A DNA stretch of 64,000 bases, from NCBI RefSeq assembly GCF_000813325.1, contig NZ_BBQE01000013.1, one strand, 5' to 3'. Both the position numbers and the translations under genes were made by a program. The notes under the pieces were generated by a model. That model searched no databases, was not told where the DNA came from, and was given only the letters and a program-made list of their open reading frames with translations. Numbering within the stretch: the first letter of the stretch is position 1; each line of letters opens with the position of its first letter. The DNA comes from Sulfurospirillum cavolei. Its GTDB lineage: Bacteria; Campylobacterota; Campylobacteria; Campylobacterales; Sulfurospirillaceae. This document shows positions 25,653-35,022 of this stretch, in pieces.

Positions 25653-27848
25653 ATGAAGTTGTACTCTCTTATTTATGATGATTTAAAGAGCTTACAAAAC
25701 TTCGTCGAGACGCGCTTCCAACCCGATCAGCATCTTTTCATACAACTTTTTAGCGGAAGCGGCGATTGCGTCGTTCTTCAAAATATTTTAGATTACCTTC
25801 ATACCCGTTTACCGCAAAGCGTGGTCATCGGAGCGACGAGTGCCGGAGAAATTCACCGAGCTCAAACGTCCCAAGAAACGATCGTCCTTTCGTTTTGCCT
25901 TTTGGAAACTTCACGCGCCAGCGTTTACTACCTCGACGTTGCCGATCGAAAAAGCGCGTACGAAATCGCATCGCGCGCGATAACGCCTTTGACGAAAGTC
26001 TGCATCGCTTTTACCGAACCCTTGAAAAGTAAGGAGAACGAGGCGTTTATTCAAGCCTTGGGCGAAGCCGCCGCACACGTCGTCGTCGCCGGAGGAAACG
26101 CCGCCGATAGTTTTGCGTTTGCGCAAACGTATCTGTTTCATGCCGACCGCATTGAAGATCACGGCGTCGTTTTGGCGATTTTGGAAGGCGATAGCTTACA
26201 TGTACATCAAGATTACTCGTTCGGATGGACGCAAATCGGCAAAACGATGACGGTTACGCGTTGCAAGGGAAACGATTTGTACGAACTCGATCATCAACCG
26301 ATCGAAACGGTCTATCGGCACTATTTGGGCAACGATATGATTCGAGGATTGCCCGCGAGTGCCATCGCATTTCCGTTGGTGAGCCAAAGCGAGAACGTGG
26401 AAGTATGCCGCTCAATCGTAGGTGTCAACAAAGACCGCTCGTATCGTTTTGCCGGAGAGTTTCGCGAAGGAGATCGCGTGCGCTTTGCCATCGGCAATAT
26501 CGAAGAGATTATGGAAAAAGCCGAAACATTGCAACAAACCCTTTGTGAAAACACGATTGAAGCGATGTTTATTTACTCCTGTGCCGTTCGAAAATATTTT
26601 TTAAAAGATCAACTGCATTACGAGTTGGCATTATTAGAGCAAATCGCTCCTACGGTCGGATTTTTTACCTACGGCGAATTTTTTCGCGGTTGCATTGCCA
26701 ACCATCTGCTAAACGTTACGACGACGATTTTAGCTCTCAGCGAATCTTCCCAAAACCGTGTTCCTCTTAAAAAAACGATGCTTCGCCCCGCCACGGATTC
26801 GGTTTTAAAATTTTTAACGCATTTGGTCAATACGACGCAATGCGAATTGGACGAAAGCGTCAACTTTTTACGCCAGTATAAAACCGTTTTAGACCACAGT
26901 GCTATTTTTTCAAAAATGGATACGCAAGGCTACATTACCTACGTCAATGATGCGTTTTGCGCGGCTACGGGATATACGCGAGATGAAATTATCGGTACGA
27001 AACACAGCCGTTTTCGCCATCCCGAACACGATGAGTCTTCGTATGACACGCTATGGGAAACGATTCAGTCGCAACGGATTTGGCAAGGCGTTTTAAAATG
27101 CCTCAACCGACAAGGCGAAACGTTTTACATCAAAAGTACCTTGGTTCCCGTCGTCAACGAACACGGGCAAACGATGGAGTATATCACGAGTAGCACGGAT
27201 ATTACGGAGCAAATCGTTAAAGACCGCATCATTCAAGAACAGCTCATCGACGAATTGACGGGACTTGGCAACCGTCAGGCTCTTTTTAACGAAATACGCA
27301 GCGATACGAACGAAAAAATGTTGATGCTCATCAACCTGATCGGCTTTTCGGAGATTAACGATTATCTAGGATACGACGTGGGCGACGCATTGCTCAAAGA
27401 GATCGGAGCATTGCTCGATCAACGCTTTGCGGAAAAACACCGCGTCGTTTTTCGCATCAACGGAGATGAATTTGCCTTGCTGATTAAAGAAAACGATCAC
27501 GTATGGCAGCATAAAAACAGCGATAAACTCTACCGAATGATTCATTATCTGGAAAAGCATATTTTTCTCATTCAAGGCTATGAAATCGTCGTGCGCCTGA
27601 ATGTCGGCATCGCTTCGGGATGCGACGATCATATCTACATGCAATCGCATATCGCGCTCAAAGAGGCTAAAAAACGCGATGAGGTGATTGTGACGTACAA
27701 CCTCAACGAAACGCTCAAAGACAAAACAAAACATAATATTCAAATCATTCATAAAATTCAACACGCCGTCGAAAACGATCGCATCGTACCGTTTTATCAA
27801 GGCATTTACGACAACGTGCAAAAAAAATTACCAAGTACGAAGTGCTGA
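25653..27848 (+). CDS. FIST-PAS-GGDEF protein, upstream part of a frameshifted FIST-PAS-GGDEF-EAL gene
   Basis: The frame encodes 731 residues: FIST sensory domain (about 1-370; LFSGSGDCVVLQ, VVIGATSAGEIH), PAS (about 415-525; RFRHPEHDESSYDTLW, Aer-like) and GGDEF-like domain (about 535-690, INGDEFALL). It stops at 27846-27848, just after entering the EAL domain. The EAL remainder is in the -1 frame from 27827. The A8 run at 27820-27827 is the switch point; joining frames there gives ITKYEVLMRL and a protein of about 934 residues. It is either a slippage switch, a recoding site, a recent mutation or a sequence error. ATG 25653 has AAAGGA upstream. Confidence 0.8.
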   Translation: MKLYSLIYDDLKSLQNFVETRFQPDQHLFIQLFSGSGDCVVLQNILDYLHTRLPQSVVIGATSAGEIHRAQTSQETIVLSFCLLETSRASVYYLDVADRKSAYEIASRAITPLTKVCIAFTEPLKSKENEAFIQALGEAAAHVVVAGGNAADSFAFAQTYLFHADRIEDHGVVLAILEGDSLHVHQDYSFGWTQIGKTMTVTRCKGNDLYELDHQPIETVYRHYLGNDMIRGLPASAIAFPLVSQSENVEVCRSIVGVNKDRSYRFAGEFREGDRVRFAIGNIEEIMEKAETLQQTLCENTIEAMFIYSCAVRKYFLKDQLHYELALLEQIAPTVGFFTYGEFFRGCIANHLLNVTTTILALSESSQNRVPLKKTMLRPATDSVLKFLTHLVNTTQCELDESVNFLRQYKTVLDHSAIFSKMDTQGYITYVNDAFCAATGYTRDEIIGTKHSRFRHPEHDESSYDTLWETIQSQRIWQGVLKCLNRQGETFYIKSTLVPVVNEHGQTMEYITSSTDITEQIVKDRIIQEQLIDELTGLGNRQALFNEIRSDTNEKMLMLINLIGFSEINDYLGYDVGDALLKEIGALLDQRFAEKHRVVFRINGDEFALLIKENDHVWQHKNSDKLYRMIHYLEKHIFLIQGYEIVVRLNVGIASGCDDHIYMQSHIALKEAKKRDEVIVTYNLNETLKDKTKHNIQIIHKIQHAVENDRIVPFYQGIYDNVQKKLPSTKC
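27820..27827 (+). repeat. A8 homopolymer at the GGDEF/EAL frame break
   Basis: Eight A residues follow GTGC. One extra A, or a -1 ribosomal slip on this run, restores the EAL frame. A tract like this can vary by polymerase slippage. Confidence 0.7.
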
Positions 27849-28456
27849 TGCGCTTGGAAGAAGAGGACGGGAGTTACTTAAGTCCGTACCATTTCTTGGA
27901 GCAAGCCAAAAAAACGAGGCTTTACGAAAAGCTGACGAAAATTATGATTCAAAAATCCTTTGCCTATCTTCACGACAAAGGCGTCGCTTTTTCGCTAAAC
28001 CTCAACGTCCGCGATATTCTCTCCGTGTCGGTTAAGGAGTGTTTGTACGACGCGATTCGCACATACGGTTGCGGCGATCGGGTCATTTTAGAAATCGTCG
28101 AGAGCGAGGGTATCGACAATTTTGAAGAGATGAGCTTTTTTATTCAAGAGGCAAAAGCGTTAGGATGCCGTATTGCTATCGATGATTTCGGTACGGGCTA
28201 CTCCAATTTTTCCTATCTGGCGCGACTCAAAATCGACTATATCAAGATCGACGGCTCGTTAATCCAAGAGATCGATACCGATCCGACCAAAGAGATGACG
28301 GTCGAGACGATTGTCTCGTTCGCACATAAAATGGGTTATAAAATCGTCGCCGAATTTGTGGATAAAGAAACGGTGCAAGCCAAGCTGGAACGCTTAAACG
28401 TCGACTTTTCTCAAGGCTATCTTTTTAGCAAACCGCATCGGGTTATAGAGCTTTAA
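27842..28456 (+). pseudogene. EAL domain, downstream part of the frameshifted FIST-PAS-GGDEF-EAL gene
   Basis: This frame encodes the EAL phosphodiesterase domain (about 204 residues): VLMRLEEEDGSYLSPYHFLEQAKK, LNLNVRDIL, EIVESEG, DDFGTGYSNF, YIKIDGSLI, VAEFV and FSQGYLFSKP, all intact. There is no ribosome site before GTG 27842, and the first residues of the domain (YE of YEVL) are encoded upstream of that codon in the same frame. It is therefore not an independent gene. It would be translated only if the A8 run is longer in some cells or the ribosome slips. Confidence 0.75.
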
Positions 28457-28469
28457 AGCGAAAATACCT

Positions 28470-28475
28470 TACAAT
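28470..28475 (+). promoter_or_regulatory. Possible -10 box (TACAAT) of psr operon 2
   Basis: TACAAT lies about 55 bases before the GTG start of psrA2. I see no TTnAC-N6-TTnAC repeat here, unlike operon 1. Confidence 0.35.
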
Positions 28476-28530
28476 AAGACAGAATTCTTACATCCTTTGC
28501 GTAAGAGAAAAATCTTTAAGCGAGCCATAC

Positions 28531-30795
28531 GTGATAGAGTCTTATGCCCGACGACGATTCCTTCAATTCTCAACCGCCGCCCTTAGCATGCAAGGAAGCC
28601 TCCGCGCTTGGGAGCCAAGCATACTCAAAGGCGAAGACAAATGGGTGCGAAGCGTATGTGAAATGTGCAGCAGTCGTTGTGCTATCGAAGTGCGCGTGGT
28701 GGATCAAAAACCCGTATGGCTTCAAGGCAACGCATTTGATGCGCGTATGCACTCGAGTATTTGTGCCAGAGGGCTTTCGGGCGTTTCGCAGTTATACGAT
28801 CAAGACCGTTTGAGGACGCCGTTAATGCGCGTCGGACAACGCGGGGAAAACCGTTGGAGGGAAGCATCTTGGGACGAAGCCTTGGCGTTTGTCGCTTCGT
28901 CGATGCAGCGTTTGAAACAAAACTACGGTGCGCAGAGTATGCTGTTTTCGTCCAAAACGGGCGAATCGTTCGATCTTTTATCCTCTTTTGCCGCTAATTA
29001 CGGCTCTCCCAATACGTTTTCACATTGGAGTTCCTGTCCGATCGCGATTGAGAGTGCCTTGGAGCAGACATTCGGCGAACGGGCGTATCGGGATTTCGAG
29101 CATGCCGATTATATCGTCAATTTCGGGCACAACCTCTTTGAAGGGCTAGACATTCCCTTAAGCAAAGCCATGGCGCGTTTTGCGGCAAACCCTTCCAAAA
29201 AATTGATCGTACTAGACCCGCGGTTTTCGATCATGGCGGGCAAGGCGGACGAGTGGTATCCGATTAAGGCGGGGCAAGACCTTGCGTTTGTCTTAAGCCT
29301 TTTACATGTATGGCTCAGAGACGCTAAATACGATCACGCATTTGTCCGACGTTATTGCATCGGTTTGGACGCATTAAAGGCCTCTTTGAAAGAGACGACT
29401 CCGCAATGGCAAGAGCGTTATACCGGAATCGACGCGAAAACGATCGAGCGTTTGGCGGACGAAATTTACCGCGCCGCGCCGCGTTGCATTCTCGATTGGG
29501 GGCACAAAGCGACGACGTCTCCGGCAGAGTTTCAGCGCACCCGAGCGATTTTAATCGCCAACGTTTTGATGGGAAACGTGGAGAAAAAAGGCGGTATCTA
29601 CTTTGCAAAAACGCCCGAAACGCTCAACGCATTGCTTCAAGAACCGCTTTTTCCTTTACTTCAATCGCCCTATCCGGCTCCGGAAGTCGGCATTGCGCGT
29701 ATCGACGGTGCGGGTGAAGAGGGAAGCGCGTATCGGTTTGTTCCGAAAAAGCACGGCGTACTCAATGCGATTGCGGACGCGATTTTAACGCAACAACCCT
29801 ACGCGATCAAAGGATGGTTTTTAACGCGCCACAATCCGTTGGTAACCGTTGCCGATCCGCAAAAAATGAGAACGGCGATGGCGTCGTTGGATTTGATCGT
29901 CGTGAACGACATTTACATGAGCGATACGGCGATGATGGCGGACGTGGTTTTACCCGAATCGACCTACTTAGAGCGGGACGAAAGTATTCACCTGCATCAC
30001 GGGCTTGTTCCCTCCTATACGATGCGCAATCGCGCTCTAACGCCCCTGCACCGCACTCGAAGCTTGCACGAAATCGTTCGAAGCTTAGCCGACGCGTTGG
30101 GTTTTTCGCATGCGTATCCGTGGAAAACGATGCAAGAACTTCGCGCGTACCAAGCCAAAGGCAATAGCGCATTGTTGGAAAGTCTTGTAAAACGAGGATA
30201 CGTTCAAGCGACGATACCGCACCTTTTTGTACGAGAAGAGGCGAGTGTCCGTGCTTTTTGCGAACGTTATGCACACGTTGAGCCTAGACATGTTGCGGAG
30301 ATGTTCGAACGCCGACGCAAAACGCCCTCGGGCAAAATCGAGCTCTTTTGCGCGCATATCGAAAAAGCGTTTGCGGGATACGGCGTACCTTGCGCGGTCG
30401 ATATGGACGTACAGCAAAACTATCCGTATACGCTGATCTCGGGCAAAAGCGCGATTCATACCAACGCGCATACGCAAAACGTCCCTTACCTTCACGCCCT
30501 CATGCCCGACAACCCTCTTTGGATGCATCCGAGTACGGCAAAAGCCCACGGCTTGCGTCCAAACGATACGTGTTACATCGAAAACGAGATCGGCAAAGAG
30601 AAGGTGAAAGTGTTTCTTACCGAAGGCATTCGCCCCGATACGCTTTTTTTGTATATGGGATTTGGACGTCAAACGCCTTTACTGCCTAAGATTGATCGCA
30701 AAGGATCGAGTGCTTCCAAACTGCTTTCGTTAAAAACCGCGCCTGTTTGCGGTGCGATGATCACCAATACCGGCGTTCGTATCGTGAGGGCATAG
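28531..30795 (+). CDS. Second PsrA-type molybdopterin reductase subunit (operon 2)
   Basis: The 754-residue paralogue of psrA1 has the same CEMCSSRC [4Fe-4S] motif with the fourth Cys in ICARG, and the Mo-ligand Cys in HWSSCPIAI near residue 171. It starts at GTG 28531 with a compact Tat-like signal, ARRRFLQFSTAAL (residues 6-18), that is shorter than that of PsrA1. Sequence similarity to PsrA1 runs end to end (ADEWYPIKAGQDLAFVLS against TEWHPIKPGHDLPFVLA), but it is clearly diverged. Substrate is probably another sulfur compound. Its operon continues into a regulator, kinase and Cache gene. Confidence 0.85.
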   Translation: MIESYARRRFLQFSTAALSMQGSLRAWEPSILKGEDKWVRSVCEMCSSRCAIEVRVVDQKPVWLQGNAFDARMHSSICARGLSGVSQLYDQDRLRTPLMRVGQRGENRWREASWDEALAFVASSMQRLKQNYGAQSMLFSSKTGESFDLLSSFAANYGSPNTFSHWSSCPIAIESALEQTFGERAYRDFEHADYIVNFGHNLFEGLDIPLSKAMARFAANPSKKLIVLDPRFSIMAGKADEWYPIKAGQDLAFVLSLLHVWLRDAKYDHAFVRRYCIGLDALKASLKETTPQWQERYTGIDAKTIERLADEIYRAAPRCILDWGHKATTSPAEFQRTRAILIANVLMGNVEKKGGIYFAKTPETLNALLQEPLFPLLQSPYPAPEVGIARIDGAGEEGSAYRFVPKKHGVLNAIADAILTQQPYAIKGWFLTRHNPLVTVADPQKMRTAMASLDLIVVNDIYMSDTAMMADVVLPESTYLERDESIHLHHGLVPSYTMRNRALTPLHRTRSLHEIVRSLADALGFSHAYPWKTMQELRAYQAKGNSALLESLVKRGYVQATIPHLFVREEASVRAFCERYAHVEPRHVAEMFERRRKTPSGKIELFCAHIEKAFAGYGVPCAVDMDVQQNYPYTLISGKSAIHTNAHTQNVPYLHALMPDNPLWMHPSTAKAHGLRPNDTCYIENEIGKEKVKVFLTEGIRPDTLFLYMGFGRQTPLLPKIDRKGSSASKLLSLKTAPVCGAMITNTGVRIVRA

Positions 30796-30797
30796 CG

Positions 30798-31364
30798 ATG
30801 GCAAAAGCGTATCGACTGATTTTCGACGAAAACCTTTGCATCGGATGTCAAGCCTGTAACGTGGCGTGCCGTTTGGAAAACGATGTGCCTGAGGAGGTTT
30901 ATCGTTTGCAAGTACATGTCACGACGCAAGGCGTTTTTCCGCACCTTGGAATGCACTTTGAAAGACGTTCGTGCGTGATGTGCGACGAGCCTCCGTGCGT
31001 GAGCGTATGCCCTACGGGAGCGTCGTTTCAGAGCAAAGACGGGTTGGTGCATATTCACGAGTCGCAATGCATTACATGTAAGTATTGTATTTTGGCGTGT
31101 CCTTACCATGCACGCTTTATCAATCCGGTGAAAAACGTGGTCGAAAAATGTACGTTTTGTTTTGATAGCCGGCTTTCAAAAGCGCTAGATCCCGCATGCG
31201 TCAGCGTTTGTACGACCGAAGCGTTACGTTTTGGGGATGTGAGTCAAGAAAATTCGACGGTTGCGATGCTTTCACGCAAAGAGACTTTGCTGTTTCCCAA
31301 AGCGCATTTGGGAACGAAACCGAAAGTCTGCTTTATCCCCGCACGCAAAGGAGTCAAAGTATGA
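30798..31364 (+). CDS. PsrB-type iron-sulfur subunit (operon 2)
   Basis: The 188-residue protein is the ferredoxin-like subunit of the second complex. Four cysteine groups are intact: CIGCQACNVAC, CVMCDEPPCVSVCP, CITCKYCILACP and CTFC...CVSVC. The last group ends CVSVCT instead of CVTVCP. ATG 30798 is 2 bases after the psrA2 stop; longer upstream frames would run into psrA2. ATTACATGTAAG, an exact palindrome copy at 31072, falls in the third cysteine group. Confidence 0.9.
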   Translation: MAKAYRLIFDENLCIGCQACNVACRLENDVPEEVYRLQVHVTTQGVFPHLGMHFERRSCVMCDEPPCVSVCPTGASFQSKDGLVHIHESQCITCKYCILACPYHARFINPVKNVVEKCTFCFDSRLSKALDPACVSVCTTEALRFGDVSQENSTVAMLSRKETLLFPKAHLGTKPKVCFIPARKGVKV

Positions 31365-32329
31365 GCCCGATGTGGGGAAGTACGGCGCAGTACGAGGTGA
31401 TTCATTGGTCGTGGGCGATTGCCGTTTATCTCTTTTTAGCCGGTATCAGCGCGGGCTCGATTATCGTTGCGTTGCTGGTCAAATGGAATCGACACGAACG
31501 TAGCAACTCATCGATTTGGGATGCGATGATCAAATCGGGAACTTTGGTCGCTCCCGTATCGATTTTAGCGGGACTTTTTTTATTGGTCGCGGATTTAGGG
31601 CGTCCGTTGTCGTTTTATTGGCTTTTGATTCGTTTTAATCCTCTCTCGGTTATGAGCTTGGGCGTTCTTTTCTTGCTGATTTACACGCCGATCGTGTTGG
31701 TTTTTACGCTTTTGGTGTTTGAACGGACGATCGTGAAATACACATGGCTTTCGCCTTTGGGAAGTTTTGTCGAATGGGTCAAGAGTTTGCATTCGTATGC
31801 AAAAACGATCGAATATTTTTTAATGGCGGCGGCATTGTGCGTAGGCTCTTATACGGGCTTTTTGCTCTCGGCGTTGTATGCGATTCCGCTGTGGAACAGT
31901 CCTGTCTTACCGATCGTTTTTTTAACTTCGAGTATCTCTTCGGGGATTGCGGTGAATATTTTGATCGGATTGGTGTTTTTTAAAAGTACGATCAACACGG
32001 AGAGTATCAAGTACCTTTTGGTGCTGGATTTGCGAGTTATTATGACCGAATTGCCGCTTTTGGGTATCTTTTTCGTCGGTCTTTTTTACGGCGGCGGCGA
32101 AGTTTCGTCGATGGCGAAAGCGGCACTGAGCCACGGCGGATTGGCGTTGGTCTTTTGGCTCGGAGTCATCGGCATCGGATTATTATTGCCGCTTGCGACG
32201 GTTATTTTGGCGTTACGAAGCCACATTTATCGGGTCGGGTATATTTTAACCAACGCAACGGCGGTACTTTTGGGCGTTTTATTGCTACGCTATTACATCA
32301 TTTACGCCGGACAAATCTATCTTGGATAA
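31361..32329 (+). CDS. PsrC/NrfD-type membrane subunit (operon 2)
   Basis: The 322-residue membrane protein has about eight helices and the opening HWSWAIAVYLFLAGISAGS, closely matching PsrC1. It should take electrons from menaquinol. ATG 31361 overlaps the PsrB2 stop by 4 bases; the longer upstream frame from 31196 overlaps psrB2 and is rejected. Only 8 bases separate its stop from the response regulator gene, so regulation genes appear to be in the same transcript. Confidence 0.9.
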   Translation: MSPMWGSTAQYEVIHWSWAIAVYLFLAGISAGSIIVALLVKWNRHERSNSSIWDAMIKSGTLVAPVSILAGLFLLVADLGRPLSFYWLLIRFNPLSVMSLGVLFLLIYTPIVLVFTLLVFERTIVKYTWLSPLGSFVEWVKSLHSYAKTIEYFLMAAALCVGSYTGFLLSALYAIPLWNSPVLPIVFLTSSISSGIAVNILIGLVFFKSTINTESIKYLLVLDLRVIMTELPLLGIFFVGLFYGGGEVSSMAKAALSHGGLALVFWLGVIGIGLLLPLATVILALRSHIYRVGYILTNATAVLLGVLLLRYYIIYAGQIYLG

Positions 32330-32337
32330 GGACGATC

Positions 32338-33006
32338 ATGAAACTTTTATTGCTCGAAGACGACTACAATTACAACGAAAGCATTAAAGAGTATTTGGAG
32401 TTTTTGGGCTATGAAGTCGATGCGTTTTTCGACGGAGAGAGTGCTTTGGACGCGATTATGCAAAAAACCTATTATCTGTTTTTGTTGGACGTAAAAGTTC
32501 CCAAACTCAACGGTCACGAACTGATCAAATACATCAAAGAAGCCAAGATTACCACGCCGATCATCATCATTACCTCTTTGGTCGATATCGACAATATCGC
32601 AATCGGCTATGAGCTTGGCTGTAACGATTATCTCAAAAAACCTTTTGAGCTCAAAGAGTTGGAGCTTCGTGTTAAAGAGCTGATTAAAAAGCACTACCAA
32701 ACCGGAAACGAAGGGGTGTTTAAGCTGGCATGCGGTCTTTGTTTCAATTTCGAAACGGGCGAAATCAAGAAAGACGATCAAACGATTATCTTAAGTTCCA
32801 AAGAACAAGAGTTGGTGCGTTTTTTAATTCGACGTAAAAATACGTTCTGCGATATCGAGACCCTGCGCGAAAACGTTTGGGAAGGCAAAGAGATCAGTTA
32901 TGCCGACATTCGAATGTACATTCGAAAAATCAGACTCAAAGTAGGCGTCGAAGCATTCATCAAGTCCTCGCGCGGGTTGGGATATAAAATCGATGTTGAC
33001 GCTTAA
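32338..33006 (+). CDS. OmpR-family response regulator of three-gene set 2
   Basis: The 222-residue regulator parallels the one at 14873-15538: MKLLLLEDDYNYNESIKEYLE, phospho-Asp 51 in LLDVKVP, the Thr of IIIITSL, the Lys of LKKPFEL and an OmpR winged helix ending GLGYKIDVDA. ATG 32338 follows AAGGACGATC. Placement at the end of psr operon 2 suggests it senses conditions for, and autoregulates, that operon. It overlaps the kinase gene by 14 bases. Confidence 0.9.
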   Translation: MKLLLLEDDYNYNESIKEYLEFLGYEVDAFFDGESALDAIMQKTYYLFLLDVKVPKLNGHELIKYIKEAKITTPIIIITSLVDIDNIAIGYELGCNDYLKKPFELKELELRVKELIKKHYQTGNEGVFKLACGLCFNFETGEIKKDDQTIILSSKEQELVRFLIRRKNTFCDIETLRENVWEGKEISYADIRMYIRKIRLKVGVEAFIKSSRGLGYKIDVDA

Positions 33007-34174
33007 TCCGTTTCGTTCGGTTTGGCTTTATACGTTAATCGTCATGGCACTTTTTAGCGTTCCGAGTTTTTTTGCGATTCAAAGTACGGTGACGGAAGAA
33101 AAATACAAAGCTTCGCAAGAACTTTTCGAATGGGTCGCAACGCACGAAAAAAGCATTTTTGCCAAAGAGGAGTTTGATATTCCGCGTAGCGTACGGTTTC
33201 ATCTCAATATTTACGACGAAATGCATACGCTTTTGTACCGAGGCATCGAAGCAACGTTAGTGGACGTGCAATTTAAGATACGCGTGGTGTATCCGTTTTT
33301 GTACTACCAAAAAGCGGTACAAACCGACGATAGAGGGCTTTTTTTCGTAGTAGTTCAAACCAAGCTAAATTATGCCAAGATTATTTTCGTGACGACGATG
33401 CTTTTTTTTATCGTTTTGTTTTTGATCTATCTTTTGAGCAACGTCTTCGTGCATTCGAGCATCTATCCGTATCAGCGGATGCAACGCTATATGAACGATT
33501 TTTTTAACGATTCGATGCATGAACTCAAAACACCTTTGGGCGTCATTAATATTAACGTCGAATTGCTTTCACACTACGTGAGCTCTTCCAAACACCTTCA
33601 GCGCATTAAAGCGGCAACGAAACAGATGCAAATGACGTACGAAGACGTGGAATATTATATTAAACACAAAAAAGTGGTGTATGCCAAAGAGCCGATCAAC
33701 CTTTCGGAATACCTCGGGTTACGCATCGCGTTTTTCGAAGATATCGCACATTCGAAATCTATCGTTTTGAAGTACGAGATCGAAGAAGCGATGATGATTT
33801 TTATCAGTAAGGTCGAACTGCAACGCATTCTCGATAATACGCTCTCCAACGCGATTAAGTATTCGTTTTTTCAAGGCGTCGTCGAAATATACCTTCACCG
33901 TAAAGACGAAAGCAGTTGTATTTTGAGCTTTATCGATCACGGGCAAGGCATTAAAGACCTCTATAAAGTCTTTGAGCGTTTTGAAAGAGAAGACGGCGTG
34001 CAAGGGGGCTTTGGCTTAGGACTTAATATCGTTCAAAATATATGCAATAAAAATGACGTCGATATCGACATCGAATCGTACGAGAACCAAGGATCGCGCT
34101 TTACCTACGTTTTTAAGCTCGATCACCAAAAATGGCTCGATAAAGTTGAAAACGAACAAAAGGCTTTGACATGA
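32993..34174 (+). CDS. Sensor histidine kinase of three-gene set 2
   Basis: The 393-residue kinase has TM1 (about 10-30), a short periplasmic loop (about 35-125), TM2 (about 128-150), phospho-His 176 in MHELKTPLG, N box NTLSNAIKYS, G1 DHGQGI (a G-to-Q change compared with DYGIGI of kinase 1) and G2 GGFGLGLNI. Layout and sequence match kinase 1, so the two sets are duplicates. It overlaps the regulator before it by 14 bases and the Cache gene after it by 4 bases. Confidence 0.88.
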   Translation: MLTLNPFRSVWLYTLIVMALFSVPSFFAIQSTVTEEKYKASQELFEWVATHEKSIFAKEEFDIPRSVRFHLNIYDEMHTLLYRGIEATLVDVQFKIRVVYPFLYYQKAVQTDDRGLFFVVVQTKLNYAKIIFVTTMLFFIVLFLIYLLSNVFVHSSIYPYQRMQRYMNDFFNDSMHELKTPLGVININVELLSHYVSSSKHLQRIKAATKQMQMTYEDVEYYIKHKKVVYAKEPINLSEYLGLRIAFFEDIAHSKSIVLKYEIEEAMMIFISKVELQRILDNTLSNAIKYSFFQGVVEIYLHRKDESSCILSFIDHGQGIKDLYKVFERFEREDGVQGGFGLGLNIVQNICNKNDVDIDIESYENQGSRFTYVFKLDHQKWLDKVENEQKALT

Positions 34175-35022
34175 TGAAAGAAAAACGCTTTTTCCTCAGT
34201 GCATTGGTAATGCTCTTTTTTGGACTCTGCCTGCTTTTTTTATATAACAAATCGATTTCGTTCGAAGAGGACGAAACCCTTAAAAAACAGATGGACGCGC
34301 TGCTTTTGACGTTACACAACAAGATCGAAGAGACGACGCACGTCTCGTTGGCGAGCTCGGTTATTTTAGCCAAAAGCCCTCACGTGATCGGTTGCCTTCA
34401 AAATCAAGATCGAACGCAGTGTTTGGATTATTTGCTCGACATTAAAAATACGATGGCCCTCTCGGGCGTGTTTGAAAACGCACGCTTGCACTTGCACACC
34501 AAAGAGTTCAAAAGTTTTATGCGCTTATGGGACTATCGCAATGAAAGTAACGACGATTTAAGTGCTTTTCGCCATGCGCTTGAAAAAGTTAAAGCGACCA
34601 AACGCCCTATCAAAGGGATTGAGATCGGTCGCAACGGTATGTTTATGCGTGCGATCGCTCCGGTTTTTAACCAAGAAGAATATGTCGGGACGATCGAAAC
34701 GGTTGTGGATTTTAAAGATATGAGCCGTTATTTCAAAAAAGACGGCGTAGAGCTGTACGTTTTGATGAAAAACGAATACGCCGACATCGCCAATGCTTCG
34801 GAATATTCTCCAAATCTGAGGCTCGATAACTACACGATCGTCAATCAATCGACCAACGGGCTTCATTTTATCAAAAGTGCCAATTTTCAGGGCACTGGCT
34901 ATATGAAAATGGGGGACAGTTACGTGCTTTACACCCCGATAGTCGATATTAACGGCGAATATGTCGGCTTTTTCGTCTTAACGTGGAGCGAAAGCCTCTC
35001 CTTGGCATCGTTTAAAGGCTAA
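34171..35022 (+). CDS. Membrane-anchored Cache sensor protein of three-gene set 2
   Basis: The 283-residue protein has one N-terminal membrane helix (about 5-27) and a periplasmic Cache-like domain. FMRLWDYRNESNDDLSAFRHAL and GIEIGRNGMFMRAIAPVF align with the set 1 Cache protein. It lacks the CPASC segment seen there (NQSTNGLHF replaces it). No output domain is present. I infer that it modulates the kinase encoded upstream. Its end overlaps the convergent HemN-like gene by 11 bases. Confidence 0.75.
   Translation: MMKEKRFFLSALVMLFFGLCLLFLYNKSISFEEDETLKKQMDALLLTLHNKIEETTHVSLASSVILAKSPHVIGCLQNQDRTQCLDYLLDIKNTMALSGVFENARLHLHTKEFKSFMRLWDYRNESNDDLSAFRHALEKVKATKRPIKGIEIGRNGMFMRAIAPVFNQEEYVGTIETVVDFKDMSRYFKKDGVELYVLMKNEYADIANASEYSPNLRLDNYTIVNQSTNGLHFIKSANFQGTGYMKMGDSYVLYTPIVDINGEYVGFFVLTWSESLSLASFKG

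Noticed and set aside
27842..28456. EAL domain as an independent gene
   Set aside because: No ribosome site before GTG 27842 and the domain start lies upstream in the other frame; treated as the tail of a frameshifted gene.
28457..28530. TTnAC-N6-TTnAC operator before psrA2
   Set aside because: CTTAC occurs twice but 19 bp apart, which does not fit the 11-bp pattern.
31196..31360. Longer N-terminus for PsrC2
   Set aside because: It would overlap the PsrB2 gene heavily and lacks NrfD similarity; ATG 31361 with ATGA overlap is the better start.
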